Below, piece by piece: positions 21,517 through 26,874 of a DNA stretch of 26,874 nt. The stretch spans positions 1 to 26,874 of the forward strand of contig DATGXI010000045.1 in the NCBI GenBank assembly GCA_035299065.1, given 5' to 3'. Below the pieces are notes generated by a model that worked only from the letters and a program-made list of their open reading frames with translations, made no database searches and was not told the origin of the DNA. The DNA comes from DASPJQ01 sp035299065 (GTDB lineage: Bacteria; Bacteroidota; Bacteroidia; Flavobacteriales_D; UBA2798). Each line of letters opens with the position of its first letter. The first letter of the stretch is position 1. The translations under genes and the position numbers were made by a program.

Positions 21517-22878
21517 TCAGACAATGGCTTTTTCGGCCGCTTCGTATTCCTTGCGGAGGGCTTCAAAACCTGAAATGATTTCATTGCGCATGGCAAGCAA
21601 CTTTGTGATGTATGCATTGTTCTTATAAAAAAATGTAAATAGTCGCCAACGCTTCATTGTCTTTACAAAAAACATGTGGTAACGAAAAGCAAACAAGCCC
21701 AGCAAGGGCAATGAAAATACAACTGTCCAATTCAGCCAAAGTGTATGAAACAACGCGTTGCAGCATAAACCTATACACACATAATTGATGATGAAGAAAA
21801 ACATACCTCCCACCATGGCAATGGCCACCTGGTATTCAAGATAGGGTGTTATTTTTCTTGCCAGCAATCCCGAAAAATAATAGGGAAGGTAATTTGTAAT
21901 AAATCCACCCAGGAAAAGCGGGAAAGCAAGCAGGAAATATAAAAACCGTAAAGCAGTTCCTGTAACAATGTTCTTACCGGATATTACCCTGCGTACATGG
22001 CTATCGTTTACACCAATGGCATCCAGTTCATGGTAATAGGCATCCACTTTTTGCTTAATGAAATGAAGTTTCCATGGAGCATGTGACCTGAAATACTTAA
22101 GGTAATCAACCATTGATTTGGTAACCCAAAAATCGTTTGTTTTATCCTTTTTAGGGATTCCCATTTCATCCATGACCTGGGTTTTGTACACTTCTTCGGC
22201 CCTGCGCACCAATTCATCACTCTCGGCCTCTTCAACCGAAACGGTAATTTTTTCCAGTTTTGCTTTTATTTCGCCTGTTAACTCCCGTACTGTTTTTAAC
22301 GAATCGTTTTCATACCGCTGTTTGTATTCTTTTACACTGATTGGTTTTTCAATATTAATAAGCACGTTTGATTGAAACCTTCCATTGTCAGAATAATTTA
22401 TGCCGATGCAAATTATTTTCACATCCAGGTTGAAGTCATTCATGTCCTCGGCACCAAGAGCAATGCGCGCAGCTCCTGACTTAATTTCTTTTAACTTCCG
22501 TTCGGGCAAACTTACTCCTTCGGGAAATATAAGCAGGTTTCCACCTTTGCTTAAATGCTCAAAACATTTGGAAAACATTTGATCATTTTTACCCACCTGC
22601 GTGGGATCATCCTGTTTGCGGTAAACCGGAATCATTCCCAGGCGCGCAAACAACCATTTTGAAAACCGTGTTTTAAATACAGTTGATTTGGATAAAAAAT
22701 GAATTTTTTGCTTTAATGTAGTTGCTATAATTACGGGATCCATAAAAGTAGCCGGGTGATTGGAAGCAAAAATAAATGGCCCCTTCTCAGGTATGTTTTC
22801 CAACCCGTTTACCTGGTAGTTGCGAAAAAAAAGCCAGGTGGTTAATTTTAAAAAAGGTTTTAATATGTAATACAGCAT
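21517..22878 (-). CDS. PlsC-like phospholipid/glycerolipid acyltransferase
   Basis: A 453-residue protein (start at 22878, which begins MLYYILKPFLKL; an ATG at 22926 adds 16 unlikely residues). The acyltransferase domain occupies about residues 10-230: SNHPATFMD with His41 and Asp47 is a HX5D variant of the catalytic motif, and LLIFPEGVSLPERKLKEI gives the FPEG motif near residue 135. Residues 290-400 hold three to four hydrophobic segments. Such enzymes acylate lysophosphatidate or glycerol-phosphate in membrane lipid synthesis. The long C-terminal half with its membrane segments is a feature of Bacteroidota members, and the exact acceptor is uncertain. It stands alone, with arsR and the ABC permease as neighbours. 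Confidence 0.8.
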   Translation of the reverse strand: MLYYILKPFLKLTTWLFFRNYQVNGLENIPEKGPFIFASNHPATFMDPVIIATTLKQKIHFLSKSTVFKTRFSKWLFARLGMIPVYRKQDDPTQVGKNDQMFSKCFEHLSKGGNLLIFPEGVSLPERKLKEIKSGAARIALGAEDMNDFNLDVKIICIGINYSDNGRFQSNVLINIEKPISVKEYKQRYENDSLKTVRELTGEIKAKLEKITVSVEEAESDELVRRAEEVYKTQVMDEMGIPKKDKTNDFWVTKSMVDYLKYFRSHAPWKLHFIKQKVDAYYHELDAIGVNDSHVRRVISGKNIVTGTALRFLYFLLAFPLFLGGFITNYLPYYFSGLLARKITPYLEYQVAIAMVGGMFFFIINYVCIGLCCNALFHTLWLNWTVVFSLPLLGLFAFRYHMFFVKTMKRWRLFTFFYKNNAYITKLLAMRNEIISGFEALRKEYEAAEKAIV

Positions 22879-23088
22879 TGTTTGGCGTTGTGAAAGTAAA
22901 ACTAGGTGAATATACGAAAACGGCAAATTGCATGTACGAGAAACTTATATTATTTCACGCAACAAAACATGTTTTAACATATGATTTTCAATTTATTGCG
23001 ACTTAAAAAACTGATTATTGACCAGGTAGATTTTTGAAATCAGAAATATGATTAAATCTGACTATTAAATCTATAAATCAAAAATACG
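22879..23088. other. A/T-rich gap between the efflux operon and the acyltransferase
   Basis: This 210-bp spacer contains no supported gene. A perfect 12-bp palindrome AAAACATGTTTT lies at 22964-22975, within reach of the acyltransferase promoter, but no TAnnTTTG box is seen next to it. The downstream end of the efflux operon shows no GC-rich terminator stem. Confidence 0.4.
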
Positions 23089-24309
23089 TTACTCGTACCT
23101 TAACGCCTCAACCGGGTTTAGTTTTGAGGCTTTTCGGGCTGGATAAAAACCGAAGAAAATACCTACACTGCTGCTGCAAATAAATGCCAGCAGAATTGAA
23201 TCAAATGTAACGGCTATTGGCCAACCCATAACTGCTGAGAAGAATGCTGCAATGGATGTTCCGAACAATACACCAATGGCTCCCCCGGTCAGACATAAAA
23301 TTACTGACTCAACCAAAAACTGCATAAGTACATCTTTGCGTTTAGCTCCAACAGCCAAACGAATTCCAATTTCACGCGTGCGTTCGGTTACCGAAACCAG
23401 CATGATGTTCATGATACCTATACCACCAACAATTAGCGAAATAAACGCTATGCTTGCAAGAAGTACGGTAAGCACTCCTGTAATTGTTCCGAAAAAATTG
23501 GTGAGCTCAGTTTGCGTTCGCACCACAAAAAGGGCTTCATCGTTCTTCACACGGTGTTGTTTGTTTACAAGAATGCGTTCAATTTCATCCTTACAAGGCT
23601 GAATTGAATTTTCGTCAATGGCCGAAACAATGATTTGCTGAACATAATCAATGGAAAGAATACGCCTCTGAACGGTTTTAAACGGTGCTATAACAATATC
23701 ATCCCGGTCGAGGCCAAACAATCCTGGTCCTTTCGAACGAATCATTCCAATCACTTTAAAAGGTAATTTATCAATGCGGATGCTTTTACCTGTTGGATCA
23801 ACACCCTGGCCAAAAAGATTCTCGGCCACTGTTTCTCCAATTACACATATTTTGGAAGAGCCTTTTCCCTGGTAATCGTTAAACATGGTACCGTATTGCA
23901 TTTCAATGCCGGTTATTTTAAAATAGTCGGCTTGCACACCGTACACCTGCGACCGCCAGTTTTTTGTTCCTGCAATTAATTGCGAAGCTGTTACGACTGT
24001 TGGTGTAACATATTTTGACAAACGTGAATAGCGTTTTATTGCATCGGCATCAGCGGGCCTTAGTGCGGTAAGTGTTCCCGATTCCTGGCGCACACCTGAA
24101 TTGGATGTTGTACCATTACGCACTGTTACCACATTTGTTCCCAATCCCGAAATTTCTTTTTTAATGCTTTGATCGCTACCCTGCCCAATGGCCAACATCA
24201 CAATAACTGAAGCTACACCAATAATAATTCCGAGCATGGTAAGCAGGGTGCGCAGTTTATTGCGCAGAATGGCTACCAGTGCAAGCTTTATTAAGTTTGT
24301 AAATTTCAT
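23089..24309 (-). CDS. MacB-like ABC transporter permease
   Basis: A 406-residue protein of the MacB/FtsX type with the permease separate from its ATPase. The N-terminal membrane segment contains LRTLLTMLGIIIGVASVIVML at residues 19-39, followed by the periplasmic MacB_PCD domain to about residue 250. Three C-terminal membrane segments begin VLLASIAFISLIVGGIGIMN and include RTREIGIRLAVGAKRKDV, the coupling segment to the ATPase. It works with the ATPase and MacA-like adaptor upstream to export peptides, macrolides or other compounds across both membranes. The spacing to the ATPase is 22 bases. Confidence 0.92.
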   Translation of the reverse strand: MKFTNLIKLALVAILRNKLRTLLTMLGIIIGVASVIVMLAIGQGSDQSIKKEISGLGTNVVTVRNGTTSNSGVRQESGTLTALRPADADAIKRYSRLSKYVTPTVVTASQLIAGTKNWRSQVYGVQADYFKITGIEMQYGTMFNDYQGKGSSKICVIGETVAENLFGQGVDPTGKSIRIDKLPFKVIGMIRSKGPGLFGLDRDDIVIAPFKTVQRRILSIDYVQQIIVSAIDENSIQPCKDEIERILVNKQHRVKNDEALFVVRTQTELTNFFGTITGVLTVLLASIAFISLIVGGIGIMNIMLVSVTERTREIGIRLAVGAKRKDVLMQFLVESVILCLTGGAIGVLFGTSIAAFFSAVMGWPIAVTFDSILLAFICSSSVGIFFGFYPARKASKLNPVEALRYE

Positions 24310-24331
24310 TTTTGTTTAATCGTTCTTTGTG

Positions 24332-25069
24332 TTAATCAGCCACGGGTAATTCTTTAATCAAAAGCGAAGCATTTTGTGGATTTGGTGTTTGAATATCTTT
24401 TATAATCATTCCGTCTTTAAAAACAACGTTTCGTTTTGTAAATGCAGCTATGTCCTGTTCATGTGTTACCATTACGATTGTAATACCATTCGCATTCAAT
24501 TCCTGGAATTGCTCAATAATCTGGTAACTTGTTAATGTGTCAAGGTTGCCTGTTGGCTCATCGGCAAGTATAACAACCGGATCGTTTACCAATGCACGGG
24601 CAATGGACACGCGTTGTTGCTGCCCTCCTGAAAGTTCATTGGGACGGTGGTGCATGCGGTCGGCCAAACCAACTTTTCGCAATGCTTCCACTGCTCTTTC
24701 CCTTCTTTCCCGGCTGCCTACTTTTTTATTATACAACAACGGTAGTTCTACATTCTCAAGGGCGGTGGTGCGTGCCAGCAAATTATAGGACTGAAAAATA
24801 AAACCAATTTTGGTATTTCGTATATCGGCTAGTTCATCCGGCTTCATCTGGCTCACATTTATACCATCAATGAAATAATCGCCACTGGTGGGTTTATCAA
24901 GACAGCCCAAAATATTCAGCATAGTTGATTTTCCCGATCCGCTTGAACCCATGATTGCGGTAAATTCACCCGGCATTATATCCAGGTCAATACCCTTAAG
25001 CACACGCAACCGGTTGCCTCCTGTATTGTATACTTTTTCAAGCTTTTTTATGGAGATGATTGGGTTCAT
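24332..25069 (-). CDS. ABC transporter ATP-binding protein (MacB/LolD type)
   Basis: A 245-residue ATPase. Walker A is GSSGSGKST near residues 41-49, the Q-loop is GFIFQSYNLL, the signature is LSGGQQQR and Walker B is VVILADEPTGNLD, followed by the H-loop VTHEQD. The family is that of lipoprotein and macrolide exporters (LolD/MacB-like). Its start codon shares a base with the stop codon of the adaptor gene (TAATG), evidence of translational coupling. A C-terminal extension of about 20 residues beyond the usual domain ends with PVAD. Confidence 0.93.
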   Translation of the reverse strand: MNPIISIKKLEKVYNTGGNRLRVLKGIDLDIMPGEFTAIMGSSGSGKSTMLNILGCLDKPTSGDYFIDGINVSQMKPDELADIRNTKIGFIFQSYNLLARTTALENVELPLLYNKKVGSRERRERAVEALRKVGLADRMHHRPNELSGGQQQRVSIARALVNDPVVILADEPTGNLDTLTSYQIIEQFQELNANGITIVMVTHEQDIAAFTKRNVVFKDGMIIKDIQTPNPQNASLLIKELPVAD

Positions 25070-26232
25070 TAACGCCTTTTTACATTAATGAGCGGACTGT
25101 TCTTTTTTGCCGTACTCTTTTTTTCCTCTACCGCTGTTACCACTTCGGTATTCTCCCCTATGCCTTTAACCACTTCGTAGGTACTGCCATCGCTAATGCC
25201 CGTTTCAATAACAATTGCCTGTATGCGGTCTTTTTCCCTGACCCATACTTTTGAACGAACACCAAACTCGTTTTCATCAAAATTTGTTTTATCGGTTATG
25301 TCAATTCCCTGCGGCATTTCATCGGGTAAAACATAATTGAGCGCTGTAGCCGGTATCACAAGAATGTTTTTCTTACGTTCAACAATGATTGAAATATTTG
25401 CTGTCATACCCGGAAAAAGTTTCAAGGTCTCATTTTTCACCTGTATGATTACGGTATAATTCACCACGCTTTGTGTTGTTTTTGGTTGCAGACGAATTTG
25501 CTGAACGTTTCCTTTAAATGTTTCATCCGGATAGGCATCTACAAAAAACTCAACTTCCTGCCCTACTTTGACTTTACCTATATCGGCCTCATCAATGTCG
25601 GCTTCAATCAACATATCAGTCAAATCATGCGCTATGGTAAATAATGTTGGAGTTGTAAACGCAGCGGCAACAGTTTGTCCTTTTTCAACATTGCGTGAAA
25701 TAACTACACCATTTATGGGCGAAATTACCGATGCATAGCCCAGGTTTACTGCAGCTCGATCTAATTGAACACGCATCATTTTTACATTGATCTCGGCATT
25801 TTTATATTCAAATTCTGCGCGTTCAAATTCTTCCTTTGATGCCAGCTTTTGTTCGTACAGGTTTTTGGTACGTTCATAAACCAGTTTTAATTGCTGGGTT
25901 TGTAGTTGTGACCGGTCAAGGTTTGATTTTGCATCGGAAACGTTTGCGCTCAGGGTTTTTGTATCCAGGCGCGCTATGATTTGCCCTGTTTTAACCTTAT
26001 CGTTAAAATCAACATATAATTCATCAATAACACCTGACACCTGGGTACCCACGTCAACCGTGTTTAATGCTTTAAGGGTGCCGGTAGCAGTTATCATGTC
26101 AACAATTTCGCCACGCTTAATGGGTTGCGACACAATTTCCAGCTTATTTCCTTTACCTCCGGCAAGTAAACGGTAGCCAATGACAATGCCTGCAAGAATA
26201 CCTACGGTTATTAATACATTTTTAATTTTCAT
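25069..26232 (-). CDS. MacA-like periplasmic adaptor (HlyD family)
   Basis: A 387-residue membrane-fusion protein. Residues 5-24 are a signal anchor (NVLITVGILAGIVIGYRLLA). The lipoyl-like half-motifs flank an alpha-helical hairpin: ALNTVDVGTQVSGVIDELYV near residue 57, heptad-rich helices at about 95-160, and YASVISPINGVVISRNVEKG near residue 164. The beta-barrel and membrane-proximal domains follow. It links the inner-membrane MacB-like transporter to the TolC-like outer-membrane channel. The region ends with a Lys/Ser-rich tail. It follows the TolC-like gene after only 2 bases. Confidence 0.92.
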   Translation of the reverse strand: MKIKNVLITVGILAGIVIGYRLLAGGKGNKLEIVSQPIKRGEIVDMITATGTLKALNTVDVGTQVSGVIDELYVDFNDKVKTGQIIARLDTKTLSANVSDAKSNLDRSQLQTQQLKLVYERTKNLYEQKLASKEEFERAEFEYKNAEINVKMMRVQLDRAAVNLGYASVISPINGVVISRNVEKGQTVAAAFTTPTLFTIAHDLTDMLIEADIDEADIGKVKVGQEVEFFVDAYPDETFKGNVQQIRLQPKTTQSVVNYTVIIQVKNETLKLFPGMTANISIIVERKKNILVIPATALNYVLPDEMPQGIDITDKTNFDENEFGVRSKVWVREKDRIQAIVIETGISDGSTYEVVKGIGENTEVVTAVEEKKSTAKKNSPLINVKRR

Positions 26233-26234
26233 GG

Positions 26235-26874
26235 TTATAGCGCTAAAGGTTTACCAGCATAATAGTCCAACACGAGTTTCCGAAAAACCAATTCATACTT
26301 TGCCTGCAAAAGCGAAGCGTTTGATTGCTGTACCGCATTTTTTTGACTAAGCAATTCAAACAATGTCAGGTTCCCGGCATTGTAATATGTTTCCAGGTTT
26401 TTCAGGATGGTATTTTGTAAATCTACGATTTCGGCATTTTTTTTCATCTTTACATTCGAGACACCATATGAGTTCATAGCCGTTTCAATGTCTTTTTTTA
26501 ATCCGAGGACTACATTGTAAGTCTCGGTTTTTGAACGTTCATAATTTATTTGTGCAATTTGGTACGATGTTTTATTGGCCCTGTTTGAAAATATGGGAAC
26601 ACGAAGGTTTATGCCTACAAACTGGCTGAAATTATCACTCACCTGCTTGCCAAAAGGATAATTGCTTTGTGCAATTGAATTGACAACTATTGGACCATAT
26701 ACAATTTCAGAAGGATTGGAGTAAAGATAACCCACCGGCTGGTTCAGTATTTGCGTATTCAAGGTATTTTGTTTGCGCGCACTGGAATATCCGCTTGACA
26801 AACTGCCCGACATGGTAAGCGTTGGGTAATACCCCGATTTGCTTACAGCAATGCCTTTGTTGTAATACGCTTCA
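26235..26874 (-). CDS. TolC-family outer-membrane efflux protein, C-terminal part (cut by window edge)
   Basis: The frame is open to the right edge of the window, adding 20 residues (starting EAYYNKGIAVSKSGYYPTLT) before the internal ATG at 26813, so the gene is partial rather than starting there. Visible features are GYYPTLTMSGSLSSGYSS, VGINLRVPIFSNRANKTSYQ, and helix-rich repeats with NLETYYNAGNLTLFELLSQK, all typical of the OEP domains that form the trimeric tunnel. It ends 2 bases before the adaptor gene, giving the order tolC, macA, ATPase, permease in the direction of transcription. Confidence 0.88.
   Translation of the reverse strand, partial: EAYYNKGIAVSKSGYYPTLTMSGSLSSGYSSARKQNTLNTQILNQPVGYLYSNPSEIVYGPIVVNSIAQSNYPFGKQVSDNFSQFVGINLRVPIFSNRANKTSYQIAQINYERSKTETYNVVLGLKKDIETAMNSYGVSNVKMKKNAEIVDLQNTILKNLETYYNAGNLTLFELLSQKNAVQQSNASLLQAKYELVFRKLVLDYYAGKPLAL

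Noticed and set aside
22964..22975. AAAACATGTTTT palindrome as an operator
   Set aside because: A single 12-bp palindrome in A/T-rich DNA is weak evidence, and there is no matching promoter box or second site. It is recorded only within the gap entry.

Overview
The window looks like chromosomal DNA of a member of the Bacteroidota. The evidence is a protein with a type IX secretion (T9SS) C-terminal sorting domain, lipoproteins with short Bacteroidota-style lipoboxes, TAnnTTTG-type -7 promoter boxes, A/T-rich intergenic DNA, and PyrR paired directly with PyrB. Nothing suggests phage, plasmid, IS element, CRISPR array, rRNA or tRNA. Most of the window is ordinary core and metabolic content; the most unusual parts are an ArsR/AHSA1 cluster, a 35-residue reading frame inside the paa operon, and a structured element upstream of pyrR.

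Layout. 1-833 (minus): start of a DinB-like protein cut by the window edge, then a lipoprotein with a CHAP-like Cys/His pair. 913-4472 (plus): compact rlmI, MATE exporter, fmt group. 4526-7044 (minus): a KdsC-type HAD phosphatase with an N-terminal helix-turn-helix, followed by a GT-C-like membrane protein, probably cell-envelope functions. 7208-11083: phenylacetyl-CoA epoxidase genes, with paaE on minus and paaA-paaB-paaC-(35-aa membrane ORF)-paaD diverging on plus. 11121-12321 (minus): a small conserved-looking protein and a coiled-coil lipoprotein. 12424-14187 (plus): an M61 peptidase with a PDZ domain. 14229-14419: a GC-richer, inverted-repeat-rich intergenic element. 14451-16489 (plus): pyrR, pyrB and a STAS-domain protein. 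16538-17269 (plus): a T9SS cargo protein.

17329-21335 (minus) is a run of genes starting with an ArsR-family repressor: arsR, AHSA1-type SRPBCC gene, relic of another SRPBCC gene, DoxX-like membrane protein, second SRPBCC gene, an SRPBCC-VOC fusion, another SRPBCC gene, and a RibD/DHFR-like reductase. A promoter box lies inside a perfect GGTTACA-N6-TGTAACC palindrome upstream of arsR, which suggests autoregulation. The four intact SRPBCC domains plus the relic point to tandem duplication, gene fusion and decay.

21517-22878 (minus) is a PlsC-type acyltransferase. 23089-26874 (minus) is a tripartite efflux operon in the order tolC-like (cut by the window edge), macA-like adaptor, ABC ATPase, MacB-like permease.

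Several short repeat families sit in the gaps: an A/T-rich TTTAAGATT family (four sites), a CGCGGATC/CGCAGAT family (two sites), and a 14-bp sequence shared by two gaps. All functional assignments were made by reading motifs by eye; no database search was run.
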